Positions 18,621-27,791 of a DNA stretch of 64,000 bases are shown piece by piece. Under the pieces are notes generated by a model. The model did no database searches, was not told the origin of the DNA, and was given only the letters and a program-made list of their open reading frames with translations. This DNA comes from Sphingomonas citri. Lineage in GTDB: Bacteria > Pseudomonadota > Alphaproteobacteria > Sphingomonadales > Sphingomonadaceae. The stretch spans positions 1 through 64,000 of the forward strand of contig NZ_JAHXZN010000010.1 in assembly GCF_019429485.1 (NCBI RefSeq), in the 5' to 3' direction. A program made the translations under genes and the position numbers. Positions within the stretch are counted from its first letter, which is position 1. Each line of letters starts with the position of its first letter.

Positions 18621-20804
18621 TCACCTCTTCCCGAACTTGCGCTGCGTCTTGCCGAAGCGTGTCTTGCGCGTCCCCGGCTTGCCCTCGTTCGATCGACCCA
18701 TCAGCGGCGCCTTGTGCTGCTCCACCGGCAGGCCGAGCTCCTCCTGCTCCAGCTGGCGGATCTCGTCGCGCAGCCGGCCCGCTTCCTCGAACTCGAGGTC
18801 CGACGCGGCCTTGCGCATCTTCTTCTCGAGCTCCTCGATATACGCGCGCAGATTGTGGCCGACCATGTGCGGCCGCTCGTCGTCGATCTCGACCGTGACC
18901 TGATCCTTCGAGGCGACGTGCGCGATGATGTCGCCGATGTTGCGGCGGATCGTCGTCGGCGTGATGCCGTGCTCGCGGTTGTACGCCTCCTGCTTCTCGC
19001 GACGGCGCGCGGTCTCGTTCATCGCGCGCTCCATGCTGCCGGTGATCCGGTCGGCGTAGAGGATCACGCGCCCGTCGACGTTGCGCGCGGCGCGCCCGAT
19101 CGTCTGGATCAGCGAGGTCTCGGAGCGCAGGAAGCCCTCCTTGTCGGCGTCGAGGATCGCGACCAGCCCGCACTCGGGGATGTCGAGCCCCTCGCGCAGC
19201 AGGTTGATGCCGATCAGCACGTCATACACGCCCAGCCGCAGGTCGCGGATCAGCTCGATGCGCTCCAGCGTCTCGACATCCGAGTGCATGTAGCGGACCT
19301 TGATTCCCGCCTCGTGCATGTACTCGGTGAGGTCTTCCGCCATCCGCTTGGTCAGCGTGGTGACGAGCGTGCGATAGCCCTTCTCGGTGGTGGCGCGGCA
19401 CTCGACGATCAGGTCCTGCACCTGCTCCTCGACCGGCCTGATCTCGACCGGCGGGTCGATCAGCCCGGTCGGGCGGATCACCTGCTCGGCGAAGACGCCG
19501 CTGGACTGTTCCATCTCCCAGCTGCCCGGCGTCGCCGAGACGCACACCGTCTGCGGGCGCATCGCATCCCACTCGTTGAAGCGAAGCGGGCGGTTGTCGA
19601 TCGCCGAGGGCAGGCGGAAGCCGTACTCGGCCAGCGTGATCTTGCGGCGATGGTCGCCGCGCGACATGCCGTTGATCTGGCCGATCGTCTGGTGGCTCTC
19701 GTCGACGAAGAGCAGGGCATTCTCGGGCAGATATTCGAACAACGTGGGGGGCGGCTCGCCGGGCAGGCGGCCGGTGAGGAAGCGGCTGTAATTCTCGATG
19801 CCGTTGCAGCTGCCCGTCGCCGCGATCATCTCAAGGTCGAAGTTGGTGCGCTGCTCCAGCCGCTGGCGCTCGAGCAGCTTGCCCTCGATCTCCAGCTCCT
19901 TGAGCCGCTCGCTCAGCTCATGCCGGATCGCCTCCGCCGCCTGCTTCATCGTCGGCCCGGGCGTGACATAGTGCGAGTTGGCGTAGATGCGCACCGTGTT
20001 GAGCGACGCGCTCTTCTTGCCGGTCAGCGGATCGAACTCGACGATCTCCTCGATCTCGTCGCCGAAGAAGGACACGCGCCAGGCGCTGTCCTCATAGTGC
20101 GACGGGAAGATCTCGAGCGTGTCACCCTTGACTCGGAAGTTGCCGCGCTGGAAGGCGGCGTCATTGCGCTTGTACTGCAGCGCGACCAGCTTGCGCACGA
20201 TCTCGCGCTGGTCGACGCTCTGGCCCTTCTTGAGGTCGAAGATCATCGCGGAATACGTCTCGACCGAGCCGATGCCGTAGAGGCACGAGACCGAGGCCAC
20301 GATGATCACGTCGTCGCGTTCGAGCAGCGATCGGGTCGCCGAGTGGCGCATCCGGTCTATCGACTCGTTCACCGAGCTCTCTTTCTCGATGTACGTGTCG
20401 GAGCGCGGGACGTACGCCTCGGGCTGGTAATAATCGTAATAGCTGACGAAATATTCGACCGCATTGTCGGGGAAGAAGCTCTTGAACTCGCCGTAGAGCT
20501 GCGCGGCGAGGATCTTGTTGGGGGCGAGGATCAGCGCGGGACGCTGCATCTCCTCGATCACCTTGGCCATGGTGAAGGTCTTGCCGGACCCGGTGACGCC
20601 GAGCAGCACCTGGTCGCGCTCGCCCGCCTTGGCGGCATCGACCAGCTCGCGGATCGCGGTCGGCTGGTCGCCGGAGGGCTGATACTCGCTGACGAGGGTG
20701 AAGCGGCGGCCGCCCTCGACCTTCTGCGGGCGGTTGGGACGGTGCGGGACGAAGTCGGTGCCGGTCTCCGGCTCGGCAAGGGACGTGCGGATCTGGATCG
20801 CCAT
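18621..20804 (-). CDS. uvrB: excinuclease ABC subunit B
   Basis: 727-residue damage-recognition helicase of nucleotide excision repair. Walker A GVTGSGKT at 69-76. The beta-hairpin region is [21 protein letters not shown] at about 121-141. Helicase motifs include [30 protein letters not shown] and QTIGRAARN. The C-terminal UVR motif (about 650-690; [25 protein letters not shown]) binds UvrC. A basic tail follows. ATG 20804 is the natural start. Monocistronic here; regulation by LexA cannot be confirmed because I found no clear operator. Confidence 0.97.
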   Translation of the reverse strand: MAIQIRTSLAEPETGTDFVPHRPNRPQKVEGGRRFTLVSEYQPSGDQPTAIRELVDAAKAGERDQVLLGVTGSGKTFTMAKVIEEMQRPALILAPNKILAAQLYGEFKSFFPDNAVEYFVSYYDYYQPEAYVPRSDTYIEKESSVNESIDRMRHSATRSLLERDDVIIVASVSCLYGIGSVETYSAMIFDLKKGQSVDQREIVRKLVALQYKRNDAAFQRGNFRVKGDTLEIFPSHYEDSAWRVSFFGDEIEEIVEFDPLTGKKSASLNTVRIYANSHYVTPGPTMKQAAEAIRHELSERLKELEIEGKLLERQRLEQRTNFDLEMIAATGSCNGIENYSRFLTGRLPGEPPPTLFEYLPENALLFVDESHQTIGQINGMSRGDHRRKITLAEYGFRLPSAIDNRPLRFNEWDAMRPQTVCVSATPGSWEMEQSSGVFAEQVIRPTGLIDPPVEIRPVEEQVQDLIVECRATTEKGYRTLVTTLTKRMAEDLTEYMHEAGIKVRYMHSDVETLERIELIRDLRLGVYDVLIGINLLREGLDIPECGLVAILDADKEGFLRSETSLIQTIGRAARNVDGRVILYADRITGSMERAMNETARRREKQEAYNREHGITPTTIRRNIGDIIAHVASKDQVTVEIDDERPHMVGHNLRAYIEELEKKMRKAASDLEFEEAGRLRDEIRQLEQEELGLPVEQHKAPLMGRSNEGKPGTRKTRFGKTQRKFGKR

Positions 20805-20946
20805 GCCGCTGATATGGGCGCGGGAGGGGGCGGGGGGAAGGGCGGGAGTCTGGATCCTGCCCGCTGCACAGGGAGGAGTCTGCTACCTCTTGCTCACACG
20901 TCGGCGTCACGCTACTGCAAGTCAGTCGCAAATCAGAGAGGTGCCG

Positions 20947-21384
20947 ATGTACCGCTTCCTCGACCGGCCGCTCGACCAGCTCGACGAGCATCTCCACTTC
21001 CTCGTCAGTGCGATGCGTCACTGGACGCTGGTCACGCGCGCGGGCCGATGCGCCTGCCGCGCGCTCGCCCCGGCGTTCGCCTGGCGCGGGGTCAATGCCG
21101 CGCTGCCGGATTTCGCCGCGGCGATGACCGCGTTCGATCGCGAGGGGAAGCGCTGGCTCCGCTTCGGCGCCGCGACCGCGCGCACGGTGAGCGACGACGA
21201 GGCGGTGCTGCTCGCGCTGATCGACGCGGCGATGCGCGGCGAGCGCGCCGCGGCGCGGCGGATCGCGGCGACGCTCGTGACCGAGCCCGCGCTGGCGCGT
21301 ACCGTCACCGCGATGGAGTGGGTGGCGCTGCGATTTCTCCAGGCGCCGCTGGCGCAGCGGGACGGCGCGCCGCGACAAGCCTGA
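20947..21384 (+). CDS. conserved-looking hypothetical protein
   Basis: 145 residues, largely helical and Ala/Arg-rich, with no signal peptide or TM segment. Opening MYRFLDRPLDQLDEHLHFLV and the pair of Cys in RAGRCACRAL are its most distinctive parts. GAGAGG lies just before ATG 20947, and third-position G/C bias is strong throughout, so I judge it a real gene. No function is proposed. It lies between divergent uvrB and the ferredoxin reductase gene. Confidence 0.75.
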   Translation: MYRFLDRPLDQLDEHLHFLVSAMRHWTLVTRAGRCACRALAPAFAWRGVNAALPDFAAAMTAFDREGKRWLRFGAATARTVSDDEAVLLALIDAAMRGERAAARRIAATLVTEPALARTVTAMEWVALRFLQAPLAQRDGAPRQA

Positions 21385-21483
21385 ACGCGCGCGCCCCAAG
21401 CCGACCTATGGTTGACCCTGCGCGCCACGGGTCATAATGCGCCCCATTCGCACGACATTCCCCGTTCTCAGACCGGATCGCCG

Positions 21484-22314
21484 ATGACCGACCTCCGCGC
21501 GCCAGTACTCATCCCCGACTCCACCGCTTTCCACAGCGTGGCGGTCACCTGGGTGCGTCACTGGAACGAGCATCTGTTCAGCTTCGCGGTCGAGCGTCCC
21601 GCCTCGTTCCGTTTCCGCTCGGGCGAGTTCGTGATGATCGGCCTGCCCGGCGTCGAGGGCGAGGACGGCAAAGCCGCCAAGCCGGTGATGCGCGCCTATT
21701 CGATCGCCAGCCCGGCCTGGGCCGAGGAACTGGAATTCCTCTCGATCAAGGTACCCGAGGGGCCGCTGACCGGGCGGCTGCAGCAGATCGAGACGGGCGA
21801 CCAGGTCTATCTCGGCAAGAAGCCGACCGGGACGCTGGTGCTCGACGCGCTGCTCGGCGGGCGGCGGCTGTTCCTGCTGTCGACCGGCACCGGGCTGGCG
21901 CCGTTCCTCAGCGTGGCGCGCGACCCCGACGTGTACGAGCGCTTCGACGAGGTGGTGGTGGTCCACGGCGTCCGCCGCGTCGACGACCTCGCCTGGCGCG
22001 AGATGCTCGAGGCGAAGCTGGCGGAGGATCCGCTGGTGTCGGAGCAGGCGGCGACGCAGTTCCGCTACCTGCCGACCGTCACCCGCGAGGACTTCCCCGT
22101 GCAGGCGCGCATTCCCGCGCTGATCGAGGACGGGCGGCTCTTCGACGGGCTCGGCGGCGAGGCCAAGTTCGATCCGGAGAACGATCGCGTGATGCTGTGC
22201 GGCTCCACCGCGATGATCCGCGAGGTGGCGGGCATGCTCGAGCAGCGTGGGCTGGTCGAGGGCTCCAACGCCAACCCCGGCCAGTTCGTGATCGAGCGCG
22301 CCTTCGTCGACTGA
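21484..22314 (+). CDS. fpr: ferredoxin-NADP reductase
   Basis: 276-residue FAD enzyme moving electrons between NADPH and ferredoxin or flavodoxin. The FAD-binding beta-barrel includes MRAYSIASPAWAEELEFLSIKV (RxYS motif). The NADP domain shows LLSTGTGLAPFLSVARD and the C-terminal signature VMLCGSTAMIREVAGMLEQRG, ending FVIERAFVD as in bacterial subclass Fpr enzymes. The downstream ATG 21484 gives the usual N-terminus. Monocistronic; a REPIN follows it. Confidence 0.94.
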   Translation: MTDLRAPVLIPDSTAFHSVAVTWVRHWNEHLFSFAVERPASFRFRSGEFVMIGLPGVEGEDGKAAKPVMRAYSIASPAWAEELEFLSIKVPEGPLTGRLQQIETGDQVYLGKKPTGTLVLDALLGGRRLFLLSTGTGLAPFLSVARDPDVYERFDEVVVVHGVRRVDDLAWREMLEAKLAEDPLVSEQAATQFRYLPTVTREDFPVQARIPALIEDGRLFDGLGGEAKFDPENDRVMLCGSTAMIREVAGMLEQRGLVEGSNANPGQFVIERAFVD

Positions 22315-22358
22315 GCGCGGGGCGGCCGGGTCTCAGGACGCGAACGTCCCCTCGTTCC

Positions 22359-22452
22359 GTCATCCCGGACTTGGTCCGGGATCCACCGTGCCGCGGATCG
22401 CCCGCCCATGGGGGCGCGGACGAGTGGACCCCGGCCTTCGCCGGGCTGACGG
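22359..22452. repeat. REPIN-like inverted palindrome pair B (chimeric)
   Basis: The left half, CATCCCGGACTTGGTCCGGG followed by ATCCACCGTGCCGC, is the CCGGACttgGTCCGG type also seen at 38419. The right half, GTGGACCCCGGCCTTCGCCG followed by GGCTGACGGCAAGAGG, is the CCCCGGC type seen at 40962. One copy therefore combines both subfamilies. It lies between fpr and the class II aldolase gene. Confidence 0.85.
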
Positions 22453-22574
22453 CAAGAGGAGGAAGGGCCGGCGTCTGGAGCGGCCGGCCAGCCGTCCGCC
22501 TGCCACCCCCCACCGCACGCTGGCGACTCCGCCGCGCATCCTCTAGGCTCGTCCGAAAATGGAGGAGAGAGGCG

Positions 22575-23345
22575 ATGGCGACGCTCGCGTCGGTGGACAC
22601 TTCGGCCTATGCGCCCGGCGAGTGGGAGGCTCGGGTCGATCTCGCCGCCGCCTACCGGCTGGTCGCGCTATACGGCTGGGACGATCTGATCTTCACCCAT
22701 CTGTCCGCGCGCGTGCCCGGGCCGGATCATCATTTCCTCATCAACCCGTATGACATGATGTTCGAGGAGATCACCGCCTCGACGCTGGTCAAGATCGACG
22801 TCGACGGCCAGCCGGTCGGCCGCTCGGACCATCCGGTCAACCCGGCGGGCTTCACCATCCACTCGGCGATCCATATGGCGCGCGACGACGCGCACGCGGT
22901 GATGCACCTCCACACCCCGCACGGCCAGGCGGTGTCGGCGATGGCGTGCGGGCTGCTGCCGCACACCCAGACCGCGATGATCGCGAGCCACGACGTCGCC
23001 TATCACGACTATGAGGGCATCGCGACCGACCTCGACGAGCGCGAGCGGCTGGTCGCCGACCTCGGTGCCAAGAACGCGATGATCCTGCGCAACCACGGCA
23101 CGCTGGCGGTGGGCAACTCGGTCGCGGCCTGTTTCCTGCGGCTCTATTTCCTCGAGCGCGCGTGCCAGGCGCAGGTGCATATGCTCGCCGCGGGGCGCGA
23201 CGGGCTCAACCCGCCGCCCGACGGGGTCGAGGAGAAGGTCGCGCATCAGGCCAGCCCCGCGGGAATGGGGATGGTGGCGCAGGCGCTCGCCTGGCCCGCG
23301 CTGCTGCGCAAGCTCGATCGCCTGAGCCCGGGGTACCGTGAGTAG
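22575..23345 (+). CDS. class II aldolase/adducin family protein
   Basis: 256-residue protein of the zinc-dependent class II aldolase/adducin N-terminal fold (L-fuculose-phosphate aldolase relatives). Motifs: DDLIFTHLSARVPG, the metal site AVMHLHTPHGQAVSAM (HxH), and the third His in ILRNHGTLAVG. Substrate unknown; the annotation class includes sugar-phosphate aldolases and proteins without proven activity. A good GGAGGAGAG sequence precedes ATG 22575. No sugar-utilisation genes are adjacent. Confidence 0.88.
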   Translation: MATLASVDTSAYAPGEWEARVDLAAAYRLVALYGWDDLIFTHLSARVPGPDHHFLINPYDMMFEEITASTLVKIDVDGQPVGRSDHPVNPAGFTIHSAIHMARDDAHAVMHLHTPHGQAVSAMACGLLPHTQTAMIASHDVAYHDYEGIATDLDERERLVADLGAKNAMILRNHGTLAVGNSVAACFLRLYFLERACQAQVHMLAAGRDGLNPPPDGVEEKVAHQASPAGMGMVAQALAWPALLRKLDRLSPGYRE

Positions 23346-23364
23346 CCGCCTGAGCCGCAAGCGA

Positions 23365-23452
23365 CCCCCCGGCGAAAGCCGGGGTCCAGGTGGGAAGACC
23401 ATGGTGAGACCCACTCGCGTCTCCCAGCTGGACCCCGGCGTCCGCCGGGGTG
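23365..23452. repeat. REPIN-like inverted palindrome pair C
   Basis: CCCCGGCGAAAGCCGGGGTC at the left and GACCCCGGCGTCCGCCGGGG at the right are each palindromes and are mutually inverted across about 45 bases with CAG/CTG shoulders. It lies in the gap between the class II aldolase gene and the convergent uvsE, so it may also serve as a bidirectional transcript end. Confidence 0.88.
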
Positions 23453-23473
23453 GTTAGTGAGGAAGCGGCTTCC

Positions 23474-24619
23474 TCACACCTCTCCCTCGTCCACGTCGGG
23501 CGCCTCGTCCGCCGCCGCGCCGCCGCTCTCCAGCGCCGCCTCGTCGGCGGCGAGCGCGTCGGCGTCGGCCGCGGTGATGCCGAAGCGCGCCGCCACATCC
23601 GGAGCGTAGCGCAGCAGGTCGGGGCGCAGCTTGAGAAGGCTGACGTCCTTGGCCTTGCCCTCCATCATCACGTCGAACACCAGCCCCTCCGCGGTGCGCA
23701 TGAAGGTGGCGAACTCGAACGGGTTGGTGAAGTCGGCGTGCCCGGTCCACACCGGTGGACGCAGCACCGTCTTGATGCGCGCGCCCGCCTTCACCGGTGC
23801 CTTGACCAGCTCGCCCTTGCGCACCGTCTTGCCGCTGGCGCGCTGCTTGGCGGTGATCTTCTGCTTCACCTCGCGCATCTCGGTACGCGGCGAGGAGAAG
23901 TGGATCTTGGGGCGCACGCCGGTCGGCCAGGTCCTCAGGAAGCGCTCCAGCGTCTCGCGCAGGTCGAGCCCCTCGGGGTTGAGACACCAGAAATGCTGAT
24001 AGTCGAAGATCAGCCGCACGCCGCAGCGCTCGTGGATCCACAGAGCGTCGGCGGCGGAGAAGCGCAGGTCGTCGTTCTCGAGCACGAGGCGCTGGCGCAC
24101 GTGCTCCGGGCAGCGTTCCCAGCCGCGCAGCCAGCGCTCGCGGCTGGCGTGATGGTCGTCGTAGACTCCGCCGACGTGCGTCACCATCACCGCCTCCTCG
24201 TCCAGCCCCATGCGGTCGAGCATCTCGGCCTGCGACGACAGGTCCCAGATCGACTTGGCGGTGAGGGCGTCGTCGGGGCTGTTGAGCAGCACATATTGTG
24301 ACGGGTGGAACGACAGGCGGATGCCGAGCGCGCGCGCCTTGGCACCGAAGGCGGCGAGCTCGGCGTCGCTCTCGCGCACCATGTCGTGGAACTGCGGCAT
24401 GTCCGGGTGCGTGGCGTAGGGGGCCAGATCGGAGGAGAGGCGGTACATGTCGAGCCGCTCGCTGGCGAGATAGTCGAGCACCTTGTCGACCTGTTCGAGC
24501 GAGCACTTCAGATGCGGGTTGGCCTGCCAGCGGCGGGTGTCGCCGCTCTTGAGGCCGGGCTTGCCCATCACCTTGACCGGAAAGCCGAGGCGGAGCGGGT
24601 GATCAGGAGGCGTGGGCAT
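23474..24619 (-). CDS. uvsE: UV damage endonuclease (UvsE/UVDE type)
   Basis: 381-residue TIM-barrel endonuclease that incises 5' of UV photoproducts in an alternative excision pathway. The family blocks LRLGFPVKVMG near the N-terminus, LSFHPSQYVLLNSP, VTHVGGVYDD, LVLENDD, RLIFDYQHF and PKIHFSSPR supply the His/Glu/Asp metal ligands. A basic insert (about 258-295, KQKITAKQRASGKTVRKGEL) interrupts the last part. The tail is acidic and Ala-rich. The start at 24619 omits a non-conserved upstream extension. With uvrB nearby the cell has two UV excision routes. Confidence 0.9.
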   Translation of the reverse strand: MPTPPDHPLRLGFPVKVMGKPGLKSGDTRRWQANPHLKCSLEQVDKVLDYLASERLDMYRLSSDLAPYATHPDMPQFHDMVRESDAELAAFGAKARALGIRLSFHPSQYVLLNSPDDALTAKSIWDLSSQAEMLDRMGLDEEAVMVTHVGGVYDDHHASRERWLRGWERCPEHVRQRLVLENDDLRFSAADALWIHERCGVRLIFDYQHFWCLNPEGLDLRETLERFLRTWPTGVRPKIHFSSPRTEMREVKQKITAKQRASGKTVRKGELVKAPVKAGARIKTVLRPPVWTGHADFTNPFEFATFMRTAEGLVFDVMMEGKAKDVSLLKLRPDLLRYAPDVAARFGITAADADALAADEAALESGGAAADEAPDVDEGEV

Positions 24620-24861
24620 GGTGGGGTAACGCCGCGAGGCGCGCGGGGGTGCCAAGCCTTCTCCATCACTTGCCGCTCAGGACGGAGCGCCAGCGTCGGC
24701 GAGGTTGACGGCGCCGCCCGTTGCGACCAATCGGGCGGCGACCGGCGGACAGCAGGGCCCGAGGCGCGCGGCCGTCGGGTGCGCCGCCGCAACGCGAACG
24801 GGACGATGACGATGACGCCTCACCCCTGCCTCCTCGTGGCGGACGAGCGGGAGCGTCGCGC

Positions 24862-25965
24862 GTGACCGCGCTGCTGCCGGAAGGGCTGCGCGATCGCCTG
24901 CCGCCCGTCGCTGACGCGGCCGCTGCGTTGGAGGCGCGCGTGCTCGGTGCGATCCACGCGCACGGCTATGAGCGAGTCGACCCGCCGCTCGCCGAGTTCG
25001 CCGAGGGGCTGGGCTCGCGGCTCAAGGCCGGCGCGCTGCAGGACGCGGTGCGCTTCGTCGACCCGGTGTCGCAGCGCACCCTCGCGATCCGGCCGGACCT
25101 GACCGCGCAGGTGGCGCGAATCGCGGCAACGAGGATGGGGCATCACCCGCGCCCGGTGCGGCTGAGCTACGCCGGCGCGGTGCTCAAGCTGCGCGCCAGC
25201 CAGCTCGCCCCCGCGCGCGAGACGCGTCAGATCGGCGCCGAGCTGTTCGGGCTCGACACCGTGGCGGCGGCGCAGGAGGTGGTCACCGTCGCGATCGAGG
25301 CGGTCGCGGCCGCGGGCGTGGCGCGTCCTTCGCTCGACTTCACCTTGCCCGATCTGGTCGACACGCTCGCGGCGGGCGCGCTGCCGGTCGCGCCCGAGAA
25401 GCTCGATTCGCTGCGCCAGCGGCTCGACGCCAAGGACGCGGGCGCGGTCGCCGAGCTCGCACCCGATTACCTCCCGCTGGTCGCGGCGGCGGGGCCGTTC
25501 GATCAGGCGCTGGCGCGGCTGCGCGACTTCGATCGCGACGGCGCGCTCGCATCGCGGCTGGACGCACTCGCCGCGATCGCGCGCGCGCTGGACGGGCGCG
25601 CGGAGCTGACGCTCGACCCGACCGAGCGCCACGGCTTCGAATATCAGACCTGGCTCGGCTTCTCGCTGTTCGCGGGCAGCTCGTCCGCGGAGGTCGGCCG
25701 CGGCGGCACTTACACCGTCGTGCACGAGGGCGGTGCGGAGGAGGCGGCGACCGGCTTCTCCCTGTTCGCTGACCGGCTGATCGGCGACGAGCCCGCGGGC
25801 GAGCGCCGCCGGCTGTTCCTGCCGTTCGGCACGCCGGCGGCGGCCGCCGCCGCGATGCGCGCACAGGGCTGGGTCACCGTCGCGGCGCTGGAACCGGGCG
25901 ACACGCCCGAGGCGCAGCTGTGCACGCACCTGTACGCCGAGGGCGAGCCGCGCCCGCTCGGTTGA
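24862..25965 (+). CDS. hisZ: ATP phosphoribosyltransferase regulatory subunit
   Basis: 367-residue paralogue of histidyl-tRNA synthetase without charging activity. In many proteobacteria HisZ partners a short HisG to form the first enzyme of histidine biosynthesis. The class II synthetase-like fold shows PEGLRDRLPP, VDPVSQRTLAIRPDLTAQVARI (motif 2-like), GAELFGLDTVAAAQEVV and GFEYQTWLGFSLF. The GTG start at 24862 gives the family's short N-terminus (MTALLPEGLRD); an upstream in-frame extension is Arg/Asp-rich and unlikely. The gap 24620-24861 shows no other gene. hisG is not in the window. Confidence 0.9.
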   Translation: MTALLPEGLRDRLPPVADAAAALEARVLGAIHAHGYERVDPPLAEFAEGLGSRLKAGALQDAVRFVDPVSQRTLAIRPDLTAQVARIAATRMGHHPRPVRLSYAGAVLKLRASQLAPARETRQIGAELFGLDTVAAAQEVVTVAIEAVAAAGVARPSLDFTLPDLVDTLAAGALPVAPEKLDSLRQRLDAKDAGAVAELAPDYLPLVAAAGPFDQALARLRDFDRDGALASRLDALAAIARALDGRAELTLDPTERHGFEYQTWLGFSLFAGSSSAEVGRGGTYTVVHEGGAEEAATGFSLFADRLIGDEPAGERRRLFLPFGTPAAAAAAMRAQGWVTVAALEPGDTPEAQLCTHLYAEGEPRPLG

Positions 25966-25990
25966 GCGCGCCATCCGCCGCCGCGGCGGC

Positions 25991-27655
25991 TCACTCGGCC
26001 GCCATCGGTCCCTTGAACAGCAGGCCGAAATAATCACCCTTGTTCCAGCGCGGCCGGTCGGCCGCGCCGGCGATCTCGCGCGCGATGCGATAATTGGCGT
26101 CGACGAAGCGGACGCCCTGGTCCCACAGGATCGGCTGCGACAGATCGTCGCACGGCTTGTGGTAGCAATTGCCCATGAAGTCGGCGACCGCGGCCTTGCC
26201 CGGCCCCTTCTGCCCAGGCCACAGGAAGACCGAGGGCACGCCCTTCTGCACGAAGCGGAAATGGTCCGAGCGGACGAAAATCGCCTCCTCCGGCATCGGA
26301 TCGGGCGAGAGGCCGACGCCGATCGCGCCGACCGCGCGCGCGATGATCGGCCCGAGCGACGAGCGGTCGCCGCCGAACGCCACCATGTCCTCGAACCTGT
26401 AGGTGAGGATCGGCATGTCGAGGTTCACGTCGGCGACGATGTCGGCGATCGGTACGGTCGGGTGGTTGGTGAAATAGTCGCTGCCGACGAGTCCCTTCTC
26501 CTCTGCGGTGACGGCCAGGAACAGCACCGACCGCTTCGGCGGCGGCGCCTGCTTGAAGCGCCTGGCCGCCTCGATCAGGCTGGCGATGCCGATCGCGTCG
26601 TCGAGCGCGCCGTTGTAGATCGTGTCACCCTTCACCGCCTTGCCGACGCCGACGTGATCGAGGTGCGCCGACAGCACCACGGTCTCGCGTCCGACGCTCG
26701 GGTCGGTGCCGGGGATCATGCCGATGACGTTGCTACTGGGCAGCGCGCGGTACGTGGTGGCGCTCTCCACGGTGAGCGTGCCGGCGGCCGTGACAGGGCG
26801 CGCGCGCAGCATCTTCTTCTTGGCCGTGCGCGCCATCGTCGCCCAGTCGCGCGCGAAAAGCTTCGCTGCGCCAGCAGTGGAGAGCGTGCCGAGCAGCGGT
26901 ACCGAGGGGGTGGCCGTGCTGCCCGTACCGTCGGGCAGCGCCCAGGTCACCCGCTCCGAGTCATAGCCCTTCTTCACCGTGTCGAAGCCGGGCGTGCCGC
27001 GCCCCGGCGCGCGCAGGTCGGCGATCGCGACCGCTCCCACCGCGCCGTGCGCCGCGGCGGCGGCGAGCCGCGCGGGCGCGCCGCTCAGCGTCGCCGCGAT
27101 CTCGCTGGGCAACCCGGTCGGCACACCGCCGACATAGGCGACGATCTTGCCGCGCACGTCCGCGCCGGCGTAATCGTCGATGCCATAGGCGCTCGCCGAC
27201 AAACCGTAGCCGACATACACGACGGGCGCCGTGACGCGCGTCTGCTTCGCGGCGGGGTTCGCGGCGGGCACATAGTCGGTGCCGAAGGCCAGCTTCTGCG
27301 GCTCGCCGGCCGCCGGCGCCCAGCTGAACGCGCCTTGGTCGACGATCTTATAGCCGGTCAGCGGCACCTTCTGAAGATAGCCGCCGTCATCGCCCATGGG
27401 CTTGAGCCCGGCGGCGTAGAATTGCGAGGCGACATATTGCGCGGCGATGTCATATTCGCCGCTGCCCGCCTCGCGCCCGCGCATCGCGTCCGAGGCGAGG
27501 AACATAACGTGTCCCTTCATCGCCGCCTGATCAGCGGGCAGCGGCGCGGTGAGCGCGGCGTTGCGCGCGGCGATCGTCGGGGCGGGGGCGGGAACCTGCG
27601 CCGTGGCGATGGTGGCAGAGGCGAGCAGCAGCGGAGTGACGATACGACGGTACAT
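25991..27655 (-). CDS. exported M28-family zinc aminopeptidase
   Basis: 554 residues. A Sec signal peptide (about 1-19) is followed by a PA-like inserted domain (about 130-270) and an M28 catalytic domain (about 300-500). Zinc ligands are recognisable in order: His in LSAHLDHVG, Asp in NGALDDAIG, the Glu pair in AVTAEEKGLVGSDYF, Asp in DVNLDMP, and a late His in GNCYHKPCDDL. It likely trims peptides in the periplasm or outside the cell. The start at 27655 coincides with the signal peptide. It is convergent to hisZ, whose end lies 25 bases away across a 14-base GC palindrome. Confidence 0.92.
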   Translation of the reverse strand: MYRRIVTPLLLASATIATAQVPAPAPTIAARNAALTAPLPADQAAMKGHVMFLASDAMRGREAGSGEYDIAAQYVASQFYAAGLKPMGDDGGYLQKVPLTGYKIVDQGAFSWAPAAGEPQKLAFGTDYVPAANPAAKQTRVTAPVVYVGYGLSASAYGIDDYAGADVRGKIVAYVGGVPTGLPSEIAATLSGAPARLAAAAAHGAVGAVAIADLRAPGRGTPGFDTVKKGYDSERVTWALPDGTGSTATPSVPLLGTLSTAGAAKLFARDWATMARTAKKKMLRARPVTAAGTLTVESATTYRALPSSNVIGMIPGTDPSVGRETVVLSAHLDHVGVGKAVKGDTIYNGALDDAIGIASLIEAARRFKQAPPPKRSVLFLAVTAEEKGLVGSDYFTNHPTVPIADIVADVNLDMPILTYRFEDMVAFGGDRSSLGPIIARAVGAIGVGLSPDPMPEEAIFVRSDHFRFVQKGVPSVFLWPGQKGPGKAAVADFMGNCYHKPCDDLSQPILWDQGVRFVDANYRIAREIAGAADRPRWNKGDYFGLLFKGPMAAE

Positions 27656-27791
27656 CGGCGACCTTCGGCAATTGGAAGGAATCGCCGTAGCTTAGCTTTC
27701 CACGTCGTGCACCTGCCGAATGGCCCGGTGCGGCGAGGGTATCAGGCGCTTTCCAATGGAACCAGCGCGGCGCCCGATTATAGTCAAGGCC

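Noticed and set aside
23365-23452. CRISPR array suggested by spaced short palindromes
   Set aside because: Only two inverted, not direct, repeats per locus with no regular spacers and no cas genes; consistent with REPIN elements.
24721-24861. N-terminal extension of HisZ from an upstream ATG-like codon
   Set aside because: The added stretch is Arg/Asp-rich low complexity and unlike the HisZ family, which starts close to LLPEGLRD.
25977-25990. 14-base perfect palindrome GCCGCCGCGGCGGC between hisZ and the M28 gene as a terminator
   Set aside because: No loop-forming centre and no T-run; such short GC palindromes are expected by chance at this composition.
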